From an uncultured SAR116 cluster alpha proteobacterium (GTDB lineage Bacteria > Pseudomonadota > Alphaproteobacteria > Puniceispirillales > Marisalimonadaceae), in assembly GCA_902558885.1 (NCBI GenBank), contig CACEFQ010000010.1, positions 1 through 55,510 on the forward strand: a stretch of 55,510 nucleotides of DNA, in the 5' to 3' direction. The notes below the pieces were generated by a model. It made no database searches and was not told the origin of the DNA. It worked only from the letters and a program-made list of their open reading frames with translations. Numbering within the stretch: the stretch's first letter is position 1; each line of letters begins with the position of its first letter. A program made the position numbers and the translations under genes. Positions 17,291 through 25,403 of the stretch are shown here, piece by piece.

Positions 17291-18058
17291 TCATAAGTAT
17301 TCATTAATCTTATCTGGAACATGAAAAAAAACGAATAATCTACCCACCATTTCAGCAATTAGAAGCATGGAAACTAATGACAAAGTATTCAATGCAAACA
17401 TTATTAATAGAAAACTTAAAACTGAGTCACTTCCAAATGTAACTAGTAAGGAGTTAGCTATACCAGCAGGAATTGAAGTTAAAATTGTAAAACCAATCAT
17501 CATAAAAAAAAGTTTCATATGATAACCACTAGTAAGTTCCCATGACCTCTTTAATCTTGTTTTATCATTATTTACTGCAATAGCAGGAAATATAAGAATA
17601 AATCTAAAGGCCAGTGACAAACTAAATATAATAGCAAGAATTGTTAAAGTTATTGCAAAGCCACTAGAAAAAATACCTTCTTTTGACATAAATGCAAAAA
17701 TCATTGTAAAAACTAATATACTTACTCCAATAAATAATCCATATAACAAAGAGTAGCCAATAGTTACAAAACTCCTTTTATCAAATGAGTATTTGAAATC
17801 TTGTTTTGTAATTACCTTTTGATACCAACAAATTTGGACAGCTATAATACCAAGAAAGATTAAAATTGAGGCAATAGTAGTAATCCACTCTATATTTCCT
17901 AATCCAACACTTTGAGATGAAATTAAAAAATAATCTTTTAAAAAATACATTAATAAAAAAGGCCAAAAATATAAGAAAACACCTTTAAAGACATTTGGAA
18001 TTTGAGAAAAAGATGCTCCTATAATTGCCATGGCTGGGAGATTAGCTTTATCAGTCAT
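17291..18058 (-). CDS. Polytopic membrane protein, YciC/glycerophosphodiesterase-membrane-domain-like
   Basis: This 255-residue protein has six or so membrane helices. The cytosolic segment RFILIFPAIAVNNDKTRLKRSWELTSG resembles the P...LKRSWELT motif of YciC/UPF0259 and related membrane domains. No enzymatic domain is present. It lies 35 bp after the membrane-anchored kinase gene, with an AAGGAG ribosome site, and 9 bp before the next membrane gene. This suggests that the TerY-P module acts on, or from, the inner membrane. The family link is by motif only. Confidence 0.65.
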   Translation of the reverse strand: MTDKANLPAMAIIGASFSQIPNVFKGVFLYFWPFLLMYFLKDYFLISSQSVGLGNIEWITTIASILIFLGIIAVQICWYQKVITKQDFKYSFDKRSFVTIGYSLLYGLFIGVSILVFTMIFAFMSKEGIFSSGFAITLTILAIIFSLSLAFRFILIFPAIAVNNDKTRLKRSWELTSGYHMKLFFMMIGFTILTSIPAGIANSLLVTFGSDSVLSFLLIMFALNTLSLVSMLLIAEMVGRLFVFFHVPDKINEYL

Positions 18059-18093
18059 TTTTTATTCTCCTTATAGTTGTTATTTAAATAAAA

Positions 18094-19956
18094 TTAATAC
18101 CCACAAGTGTTAGTAGGACTAAGATAATTATATGCTGCAGAAAAGCCTCTCAAACTCACATGCAATTTATAGTCATCATTTTCTACTGCTAAGTAATTAC
18201 CTTTAATCAACTGCTCAACAAAACCTGAATAGAATGACAGGTTTATAACAGTTATTACATTTTCAACTTTCCCACCTTCCCAATATTTTTCATCAGTAGT
18301 TGCATTGGATAATTCTTTAAAATTATCAACTTTAAGATTTACAGCTTTACCAAGATAAAGGGGAGATTGATCAGTAGAAATTATCAATTCCGTTCCTTCA
18401 TTCGTACGAAAATACATTACAATATAGTTTTTACCGTCAATGACTTTATTAATTTGTATAGTACAATTAGCAGATTTCCACCAACTGCCTGATATACGTA
18501 TTGTATCACTATCATTATTTAGATTTTCTGTTCCACAGCTAAGTCCTCGTTGTTTAGCCAATGATACATAATCTCTAAAATCAGGCTCTGTATCCCATTT
18601 ACCATGATAAGTTGCCTTTATACATAATTGAGCATCACTACATTTTATTGGATCATCATCACAATCAGATTTATAATCATTATTTATAGTTATTAAATTT
18701 TCTTTACCTTTATCTCCATCAAAATTGTTGTAAATGAACAAACCAAAAATAAGGAATAAGGTAATACCCCCTAAAAGCTTTAGTGAGTCATTACTATTTG
18801 AATTTTTTGATTGTGAATACTTGTTGTTTTTATAGGGTAAATAATTATTTTGGTTAGGTCCCCATGGTCCCGATGAAATAGGGCTCGAAGAAGATGATGC
18901 AGATTTGGTTATATTATTATCTTTAGAGGAATTACGTTTTTTTATTTTCTTTTCAAATTTTTCAAACTCACAAGTTGGGCAACCTTTTTTAAATCCTCTG
19001 TGACCTATTTTATTGCATTTACTTAGAGCAGAAGGTTTCTTAAGATCATCTAATATGGATACCCACTCACTAGCCTCGGGACGTTCTTTTTTTTCAAATA
19101 TTCTAGAAAACATATCTAATAATTTAGTAGGGAATAGATGATGAACACTTGCTGGACTTGGTTTCTGTATTTGGTTTTGAACCTTTCCATAAGCATATGC
19201 CGATTTTTTTATTCTTTCTTGGATTGGTAATGTCTCATTTTTATTTAATATCCCAGAGTAAGGGTGTATTCCATTATTCAAAAGCTGGAAAATTATAACA
19301 GATAAAGCAAATATATCTTGTTCTCTTCCTAATTGAGACGGAGGCTTGCCAATAGATTCAGGCGCAATATAATCTGGGGTAATCATATCACCTTCAAAAG
19401 GAGAATTTTTTAACTTAAATCCATCACAATCAAGAAGACATACACCTGGAACTATTTTATAGGTTCTTATGTTTGCAGGTTTTGTGTCTATAACATAATA
19501 TCCAGATTGATGGAGGGTATTGTAAACATCGGCTAGATTTCGAGCCACGCCAATACGCCAAGTTATATCTTCTGTTATTTTTTCAGATTTTCTGTTTTTT
19601 ATAGAAAAAATTCTATTCAGTTGAACTGTGTCTTTAAAGCTTATCTTTGGCATTAAAAAGCCAACGGGTTTATTTTTTTCATAAACAATATTTTTTGGCC
19701 ATGCTAATTGGTGAAATTCTCCTTTAATTGGTAAATTTTTTAAAGAAACCAGTTCAGTACTTGGAAAACCATTTATAAATTGTTTTAATTTAGCTTCAGA
19801 TTTAGTTGCGTACTTTTTATCTTTATATAATTTAAATACAAAATCATCCGCGCCCTGAACATTATAAACTGTCGCTGTACCACCAGATTTTGATAAAATA
19901 TCTGTTATGATAATATCAAATTTTTTGTTATCATTCTGATAGATGTAGTAGCTCAT
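18094..19956 (-). CDS. Membrane-anchored Ser/Thr-type kinase of a TerY-P module, with outside domain
   Basis: The start is taken as the ATG at 19956, one base after the stop of the upstream kinase. It matches that paralogue's N-terminus, and the longer TTG frame is unsupported. The kinase domain (about 1-300) has a glycine loop SGGTATV, Lys42 in FVFKLY, an HRD-type loop changed to DTKPAN (about 157-162), DCDG in place of DFG, and APE. A C-x4-H-x6-C-x2-C zinc knuckle follows, then a disordered linker, one membrane helix (about 390-410) and an outside region. That region starts with a four-cysteine module (about 431-474) and continues as a beta-rich domain of about 140 residues. TerY-P kinases of this type partner with PP2C and vWA proteins. 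The membrane anchor plus sensor-like ectodomain is unusual. Confidence 0.85.
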   Translation of the reverse strand: MSYYIYQNDNKKFDIIITDILSKSGGTATVYNVQGADDFVFKLYKDKKYATKSEAKLKQFINGFPSTELVSLKNLPIKGEFHQLAWPKNIVYEKNKPVGFLMPKISFKDTVQLNRIFSIKNRKSEKITEDITWRIGVARNLADVYNTLHQSGYYVIDTKPANIRTYKIVPGVCLLDCDGFKLKNSPFEGDMITPDYIAPESIGKPPSQLGREQDIFALSVIIFQLLNNGIHPYSGILNKNETLPIQERIKKSAYAYGKVQNQIQKPSPASVHHLFPTKLLDMFSRIFEKKERPEASEWVSILDDLKKPSALSKCNKIGHRGFKKGCPTCEFEKFEKKIKKRNSSKDNNITKSASSSSSPISSGPWGPNQNNYLPYKNNKYSQSKNSNSNDSLKLLGGITLFLIFGLFIYNNFDGDKGKENLITINNDYKSDCDDDPIKCSDAQLCIKATYHGKWDTEPDFRDYVSLAKQRGLSCGTENLNNDSDTIRISGSWWKSANCTIQINKVIDGKNYIVMYFRTNEGTELIISTDQSPLYLGKAVNLKVDNFKELSNATTDEKYWEGGKVENVITVINLSFYSGFVEQLIKGNYLAVENDDYKLHVSLRGFSAAYNYLSPTNTCGY

Positions 19957-19957
19957 A

Positions 19958-21106
19958 TTAATTATTTCCAAATAAAAATTTTGAAATGCTATCCTTTAAA
20001 TCTTCAAAGTTACTTTTGGGTTTAGTTGGTAACGGTGAATTGTTAAAATAATTTGAAACATTTCTTTTAGTAACAGGTTTTTTTACTTGAACATTATTAT
20101 TTAATATTTTTTTCTCAAAAGCACAGGTGGTACAACCTTTTTTAAATCCTCTGTGACCTATTTTATTGCATTTACTTAGAGCAGAAGGTTTCTTGAGATT
20201 ATCTAATATGGATACCCACTCACTAGCCTCGGGACGTTCTTTTTTTTCAAATATTCTAGAAAACATTTTCAACATTTCATCAGGGAACATGTGATGGACA
20301 GTAGCTGGACTTGGTTTCTGTATTCGGTTTTGAACCTTTCCATAAGCATATGCCGATTTTTTTATTCTTTCTTGGATTGGTAGTGTCTCATTTTTATTTA
20401 ATATCCCAGAGTAAGGGTGTATTCCATTATTAAATATTTGAAATATTAAAACAGATAAGGCAAATATATCTTGTTCTCTTCCTAATTGAGACGGAGGCTT
20501 GCCAATAGATTCAGGCGCAATATAATCTGGGGTAATCATATCACCTTCAAAAGGAGAATTTTTTAATCTGAAACCATCGCAATCAAGAAGACATACACCT
20601 GGAACTATTTTATAGGTTCTTATGTTTGCAGGCTTTGTATCAACAACATAATATCCAGATTGATGGAGGGTATTGTAAACATCGGCTAGATTTCGAGCTA
20701 CCGTAATGCGCCAAGTTATATCTTCTGTTATTTTTTCAGATTTTCTGTTTTTTATAGAAAAAATTCTGTTCAGTTGTACTGTGTTTTTAAAGCTTATCTT
20801 TGGCATTAAAAAGCCAACGGGTTTATTTTTTTCATAAACAATATTTTTTGGCCATGCTAATTGGTGAAATTTTCCCTTAATTGGTAAATTTTTTAAAGAA
20901 ACCAGTTCAGTGCTAGGAAAACCATTTATAAATTGTTTCAATTTAGCTTCAGATTTAGTTGCGTATTTTTTATCTTTATATAATTTAAATACAAAATCAT
21001 CTGTGCCCTGAACATTATAAACTATCGCTGTACCTCCAGACTCAGATAAAATATCCTTTACTTTCAATTCAAATTTTTTTTTATTTTTTTGAATATAATA
21101 GCTCAC
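19958..21106 (-). CDS. Cytosolic Ser/Thr-type kinase paralogue of the TerY-P module
   Basis: This 382-residue protein is nearly identical over its first 320 residues to the downstream kinase, including the glycine loop, the catalytic Lys, DTKPAN, DCDG and APE motifs and the C-x4-H-x6-C-x2-C zinc knuckle. It lacks the membrane helix and outside domain and ends in a short disordered tail (VKKPVTKRNVSNYF). Translation starts at a GTG that overlaps the PP2C stop by four bases (GTGA), so expression is coupled. A substrate or partner difference between the soluble and anchored copies is likely. Confidence 0.85.
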   Translation of the reverse strand: MSYYIQKNKKKFELKVKDILSESGGTAIVYNVQGTDDFVFKLYKDKKYATKSEAKLKQFINGFPSTELVSLKNLPIKGKFHQLAWPKNIVYEKNKPVGFLMPKISFKNTVQLNRIFSIKNRKSEKITEDITWRITVARNLADVYNTLHQSGYYVVDTKPANIRTYKIVPGVCLLDCDGFRLKNSPFEGDMITPDYIAPESIGKPPSQLGREQDIFALSVLIFQIFNNGIHPYSGILNKNETLPIQERIKKSAYAYGKVQNRIQKPSPATVHHMFPDEMLKMFSRIFEKKERPEASEWVSILDNLKKPSALSKCNKIGHRGFKKGCTTCAFEKKILNNNVQVKKPVTKRNVSNYFNNSPLPTKPKSNFEDLKDSISKFLFGNN

Positions 21107-22074
21107 CTAAGTATCATCCCAATAGTCGCATCGTCAGTATCAACCTTGCTAATTTTTTCAAAAGTAAAAACATTTTCTAAAATGTTTGATAAGTCTTTAT
21201 CTTTATGCTTTTCTCTAATTTTTATAAAACTCTCAAATAAAGGTAATGCAATCGTTTTACGATCTGAGCCTATCCAAAATTTATCAGCACCATCTGACAT
21301 TATTAAACAAGCATCATAAGTTTCTTTTTTATAGTAAAACCTGATATTCTTTTTCCAATCTTCCATAGTAAAAAAATAAGTTTCGTTATCGTATTCACCA
21401 TTTCTTGGAAGAGATATAATTTGATTTTGAGTATCTGAATTTTCTAATTTACGTTTCCAGCCAACAATATATCCGTCTCCAATATGAGCTGTAAAAGTGC
21501 TTAGAGGGGAATTTATAATCAATAAAAAAGTAGATGCATAATCAGATAGTTTAGTTTCAACTGAGTCTACCAAAACACTATCTTGAATTGATTTTGACTT
21601 AGATAAATCTTGTTTCAATTCAACATTATCATCTGATTCATTAACTACTGTTATAGTTTTTTGATATGGCTTGGTTTTAGAAAAATAGCGAACAACTTTT
21701 GTTCCTACATTACTAAATAAATCTGCCAGATTTATTTTTTTTTTATTAATTAAGTCAAATTCTTCTTTCTTATCTTCTAATAGATTTGTTCGAATTTCTT
21801 CAATCGATTCTAAAATGATTCTTTGAAATTCTTCGTTATGTTCATATGGATCAGTGAAGATTTCTTTATTTTTAAATTTTTTTAAATTATCTAAAACTTT
21901 ATTAACAATTCTTCTAGAGCCTTCTTCAGACCTTGCCGCACTTCCTGCACCGTCAGCTGCAACAAGAATAACTGTTTCTCCTATGCTATGACCTTGGATA
22001 TAGTCTTGATTTGGTAGATCATCTTCTATATGAGACTTTCCTCTAACAGAGACAGTCCCGTATTCAAATTGCAT
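21103..22074 (-). CDS. PP2C-type Ser/Thr phosphatase of the TerY-P module
   Basis: This 323-residue PP2C-fold protein has the metal-binding segments DYIQGH...VAADGAGSAARSEEGS (first Asp cluster), AHIGDGYIVGWKR, and MSDGADKFW; a final DDATIGMIL matches the last metal Asp. It would remove phosphate placed by the neighbouring kinases. An insertion of about 90 residues, rich in Lys and Ser (ETKLSDY region), separates the first and second halves. The ATG at 22074 overlaps the vWA stop as TGATG. A GTG one codon upstream is an alternative start. The triad vWA-PP2C-kinase is the TerY-P architecture. Confidence 0.85.
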   Translation of the reverse strand: MQFEYGTVSVRGKSHIEDDLPNQDYIQGHSIGETVILVAADGAGSAARSEEGSRRIVNKVLDNLKKFKNKEIFTDPYEHNEEFQRIILESIEEIRTNLLEDKKEEFDLINKKKINLADLFSNVGTKVVRYFSKTKPYQKTITVVNESDDNVELKQDLSKSKSIQDSVLVDSVETKLSDYASTFLLIINSPLSTFTAHIGDGYIVGWKRKLENSDTQNQIISLPRNGEYDNETYFFTMEDWKKNIRFYYKKETYDACLIMSDGADKFWIGSDRKTIALPLFESFIKIREKHKDKDLSNILENVFTFEKISKVDTDDATIGMILR

Positions 22075-22727
22075 CACACAGATGCCCAGTCAATTGGAGG
22101 AAGACTTGTTTTATCGCTGTCTGATACTTTTTGTGAGCCGATACGTACACTTTTTGAAATCCACACAAATAGTTTAGTAAAATCAATACCGTTTAACTTT
22201 TGTGGCTCTCTAATACTAAACTTCGATAATATTTCTTGGTCAGCATCTCCAACTGCAATTGTGAATACTGTAAATTTTCCATCTTTTTCTAATTGTTTAA
22301 AATTCGAAGCTGAGTTCTGCCAATCATCGTTTGGTGCTCCATCTGACATTATGAAAACCCAAGGTTGTAAATAAGAAACTCCATTATTTCTGAATTCTTC
22401 TTTTCTATTTTCAATTTCTTCTACAGCCAAACTAACTGCACTTCCCATTGGTGTCATTCCATCAGCATAAAGTTCTGGGGCTTCAAAGTTTTCTGCGTCG
22501 GTCCAGTTACTAATAATTTCTGCACTTCCACCACATTTAATTACCATTATTTGCACTTTCTGAGATGCATCATCATCAGATTTTACATCTTGAGCAAAGT
22601 AATCTAACCCACTTTGGAGTTCCTTTATAGGGTTACCAGACATTGAAGCAGATGTGTCCAGTATCAAAACGCAAGGTAACCTTTGTTCTTGATTATTTAT
22701 CAACTCTAAATCAAATTCTTGTGCCAC
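22074..22727 (-). CDS. terY: TerY-like von Willebrand factor A protein
   Basis: This 217-residue vWA domain has an intact metal-ion-dependent adhesion site: DTSASMSG (D-x-S-x-S), the distant Thr in DGMTPMGSAV, and the Asp in IMSDGAPNDDW. I chose the GTG at 22727 because GGAG at 22735-22738 lies seven bases upstream. The longer TTG frame (22754) has no such signal. TerY proteins are the vWA partners of PP2C and a kinase in TerY-P stress or phage-defence modules. This is the first gene of a six-gene operon with stop/start overlaps. Symbol given by resemblance. Confidence 0.83.
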   Translation of the reverse strand: MAQEFDLELINNQEQRLPCVLILDTSASMSGNPIKELQSGLDYFAQDVKSDDDASQKVQIMVIKCGGSAEIISNWTDAENFEAPELYADGMTPMGSAVSLAVEEIENRKEEFRNNGVSYLQPWVFIMSDGAPNDDWQNSASNFKQLEKDGKFTVFTIAVGDADQEILSKFSIREPQKLNGIDFTKLFVWISKSVRIGSQKVSDSDKTSLPPIDWASV

Positions 22728-22806
22728 AAAAAAACTCCTATCAAAATTTAACAAATTTATTAAAATATACTAATTTAATATAATTACATAAGTAAAGAAT
22801 AATATT

Positions 22807-23472
22807 ATGAACATAAAAACTTTACATAACAGCCTGATTTTTTTAACTTTTTTAATTTTTTTGAAAAGTTGTACTACTGTTAATAATTTGAATAATTCAT
22901 TTAAATCTGTGACAAAATCATATAAAGAAAATTGTGCTTCAAATCCAAAGCTATGTGATAATCAGGAATTATGTAATGAAGCTGTTCTCAGTGGTAAGTG
23001 GCAAACTAGACCGAGCTATATACCTTATGTAAGAGAAGCTTGGCAAAGAGGATTGAGTTGTGAAGTGCAATATTCTAGTAAAGATAATAAACCTAAACAA
23101 AAACAAAAAAAAGATTGTACATCCGACCCAACTTTATGCAGTAACGTCGAGCTATGTGAAAAAGCAACTTTAGAAAATGAATGGGAAATAAGACCATATT
23201 TTCAAAATCACGTTTCATTAGCTAAAAAAAGAAATTTGAAATGTAATGTTAAAGTTAATAAAAGAAAGAACAGTATTGATAAAATGATGCAATATGCGCT
23301 TAGAAGGCTGATCAAGCTAAATATTTTGTCTAATGATGAATATGAAAATAAAGAAAAAATAATTAAAAATATGAATGTTACTGACTTTGATAAACTTTAT
23401 AAATTCTGCAAAGATTCATTTGCTAAATCAGAACCAGGTAAATGTGATAACGCGATTAAAAATCTAAATTAA
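22807..23472 (+). CDS. Probable lipoprotein with two four-cysteine modules
   Basis: This 221-residue protein starts with a hydrophobic leader ending in LKSC, a reasonable though imperfect lipobox. It carries two copies of a module C-x3-P-x2-C-x5-C-x2-A-x5-W-x3-P-x5-V-x2-A-x2-R-x-L-x-C (about 39-82 and 99-142). The same module is present in the outside part of the kinase encoded at 18094-19956. The C-terminal helical part has two more Cys. It is divergent from the TerY operon across about 80 bp. A shared ligand or direct contact between this lipoprotein and the kinase ectodomain is inferred. Confidence 0.7.
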   Translation: MNIKTLHNSLIFLTFLIFLKSCTTVNNLNNSFKSVTKSYKENCASNPKLCDNQELCNEAVLSGKWQTRPSYIPYVREAWQRGLSCEVQYSSKDNKPKQKQKKDCTSDPTLCSNVELCEKATLENEWEIRPYFQNHVSLAKKRNLKCNVKVNKRKNSIDKMMQYALRRLIKLNILSNDEYENKEKIIKNMNVTDFDKLYKFCKDSFAKSEPGKCDNAIKNLN

Positions 23473-23491
23473 AATTAAAATATTTATTATT

Positions 23492-24121
23492 ATGCCCTTA
23501 AGGACACAAACTTTATATAAAATAGCATTAATATTTTTATTATCATTCTCTCCAATATCATCATATGCAGATAATCATTACCAAAATATAAAATTATCAA
23601 ACAATATTAACTTTAAATTATCAAAAGATTGGCAAATCATTGATCTCAAAAAAAGACAAATTTTAGATAAAAAGGTATATGAATTAAATCAAATTAAGAT
23701 TACTTCTTCTCTACCTTTTGCAGCTAATTTTTATAAAAATAGGCGTGTAATTGGTATAATGAATATCAGGATATACCCAAAATCAGAAATATACCAAAAT
23801 GAAATTCGTAAAATGAGTAAAAATGATTTAAGCTTTTTTGATAATGAAATTTATAAAAATGTTAAGAGGGGTTTAACACAAGTAGGAGCTAAAATTTTGC
23901 ACTGGAAAGGTTCAAATCTAGAGCAAATTAACAATAGAATGTATCTAGTATCAAATTATACTCGTACCTCTATAAATAGAACCAAAAGTATTTTTAATGT
24001 GAGTTTATATAGACTTCTTGACGGATATAAATCATTTACGCTTACATTATCATATGACACAAAAATGAAAAATTATATGCTTTCAAAAATAAAAGAAATA
24101 GCTCAATCTATAAACTATTAA
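23492..24121 (+). CDS. Exported hypothetical protein
   Basis: This 209-residue protein has a signal peptide (KIALIFLLSFSPISSYA) and a mature part with alternating strands and helices and a C-terminal segment (GYKSFTLTLSYDTKMKNYMLSKIKEIAQSI) typical of small periplasmic or outer-membrane-associated domains in which a final helix packs on a sheet. No family is recognised. It follows the lipoprotein gene by 19 bp and precedes two membrane genes, so it belongs to the same rightward operon. Confidence 0.65.
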   Translation: MPLRTQTLYKIALIFLLSFSPISSYADNHYQNIKLSNNINFKLSKDWQIIDLKKRQILDKKVYELNQIKITSSLPFAANFYKNRRVIGIMNIRIYPKSEIYQNEIRKMSKNDLSFFDNEIYKNVKRGLTQVGAKILHWKGSNLEQINNRMYLVSNYTRTSINRTKSIFNVSLYRLLDGYKSFTLTLSYDTKMKNYMLSKIKEIAQSINY

Positions 24122-24141
24122 TAATAAAAGGAGCGGCTTCA

Positions 24142-24447
24142 ATGGCAGGAATATTAGGGACAATATTGGCTGTAGGATATTTAGGTCTAGGATTGGTTCA
24201 ATGGTGGGCGACAATAGATGGCTTAGAATATTGGTTTGATATATCTGGTTTTATGGCATTTATTTTATCTGGATTTATAGCATATATACCACTAGTTGGT
24301 ACAATAGCAGGTTTTAAAGGCGCGATGGATGTTTGGGGTTGGGATTTTATGCAAGCTGCTTTGCTATTTTTTGGTCCATTTATAGCTATTATCATTATTT
24401 CAATTTTTGGTGGGGTTATAGATAAAATTTCAGGTAGAAATGAATAA
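24142..24447 (+). CDS. Small integral membrane protein
   Basis: This 101-residue protein has three hydrophobic helices (about 4-20, 33-58 and 72-93) and a Gly/Trp-rich middle. A GGAG ribosome site lies upstream. It shares 8 bp with the next gene, which shows translational coupling and suggests a two-protein membrane complex. Family unknown. Confidence 0.65.
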   Translation: MAGILGTILAVGYLGLGLVQWWATIDGLEYWFDISGFMAFILSGFIAYIPLVGTIAGFKGAMDVWGWDFMQAALLFFGPFIAIIIISIFGGVIDKISGRNE

Positions 24448-24745
24448 TAAATTTTTTTGGATAGCTCCCATACTTTTCATGGCATTAGGATTTTTTCCCA
24501 TGCCATACGGTTATTATAATTTGTCAAGGTTAGTAGTTTGTGGATGCTCAGTTTATTTTGCATACAAACTTTATCAAAAACAAGATATGATCTTTGTTTG
24601 GATTTTCGGGTTTTTTGCAGTTTTATATAATCCTGTGATACCAGTACATTTATATGAGAAAGAGATATGGATGATTGTTAATATTGTAACTGCTTTAATT
24701 TTTGTATTCAAAGGAAGACAATTAGACAAAAAAGTAAATGAATAA
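24440..24745 (+). CDS. Small integral membrane protein, DUF6804-like layout
   Basis: This 101-residue protein has four closely spaced helices. The pattern PYGYYNLSRLVVCGCSVYFAYKLYQKQ followed by GFFAVLYNPVIPVHLYEKEIWMIVN is a layout I associate with a widespread small membrane family of unknown role (often labelled DUF6804). The start ATG lies inside the end of the previous gene. It is the last gene of the rightward operon 22807-24745. Confidence 0.65.
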   Translation: MNNKFFWIAPILFMALGFFPMPYGYYNLSRLVVCGCSVYFAYKLYQKQDMIFVWIFGFFAVLYNPVIPVHLYEKEIWMIVNIVTALIFVFKGRQLDKKVNE

Positions 24746-24771
24746 TGAAAGCATTAACGTCCTAAAAAATT

Positions 24772-25302
24772 TTAATTTAGTTCTTTAATTTGATTACCAC
24801 TTACCCAAAAGAATTTTACACCAAGTTTTTTTGCTGAGGAAAATATTCTATGTTCATACTTACCCCAAGAACCGTTCGTATCATAAATAGCTACTGCAGG
24901 TTTTTTCCCTGTTAAGGTAGAAGCAAATACAGCTTGTTGAATACTATCTAAACTACTTCTTTTATCTAAGCCTCCTTCAATAACATATTCATCTGTAACT
25001 ATATCAATTCTAATTGAAGCAATACGGGGAGTTGAACCATTTATATTATAATCATAATTATAAGAAATTTCAGTTCTTCCACCTAAATAATTAGCGAGTT
25101 TAAGGTTGAAAAAATCTTCATTGGCAAATGACTTACCTCCTGATTTTGGATATTTGCTTTGCTTAGTGTTATTACCTCTATGACAATGATAGTCACCTGT
25201 ACTACGATTATTGTGGCATCCTTGTTTGTTTAACCCACCTCCATGTGAGTGGGCTTTTAAAGGAAAAAAAGATACCAATAATAATGTTATTAATTTAACC
25301 AT
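24772..25302 (-). CDS. Exported CH/YHCH-motif protein with a nuclease-like domain
   Basis: This 176-residue protein has a signal peptide ending near KAHS. Next comes a His/Cys segment, HGGGLNKQGCHNNRSTGDYHCHRG, as in YHYH-type small domains that may bind metal. The C-terminal part (about 65-176) has the order expected of a restriction-endonuclease-like fold: a strand with Asp in RIDIVTD, then YVIEGG with Glu, an LDKRSS segment, a long helix with Gln-Gln (SIQQAVFAS) and TGKKPAVAIYD. A secreted or periplasmic nuclease is possible but not proven; the D-x(n)-E-x-K spacing is not exact. Confidence 0.6.
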   Translation of the reverse strand: MVKLITLLLVSFFPLKAHSHGGGLNKQGCHNNRSTGDYHCHRGNNTKQSKYPKSGGKSFANEDFFNLKLANYLGGRTEISYNYDYNINGSTPRIASIRIDIVTDEYVIEGGLDKRSSLDSIQQAVFASTLTGKKPAVAIYDTNGSWGKYEHRIFSSAKKLGVKFFWVSGNQIKELN

Positions 25303-25403
25303 ACTTATTCACTAATTGAACACTCATAATCATACCATTCATTTTTACTCGTTACGAGATGATGACTTTTGACTTTTAAAATAAGGTTAATTATCCATTT
25401 ACA

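Noticed and set aside
18094-21106. A single kinase gene broken by a frameshift or assembly duplication
   Set aside because: Both copies have complete catalytic motifs and proper starts, unrelated C-terminal parts and scattered differences, which fits a true tandem duplication.
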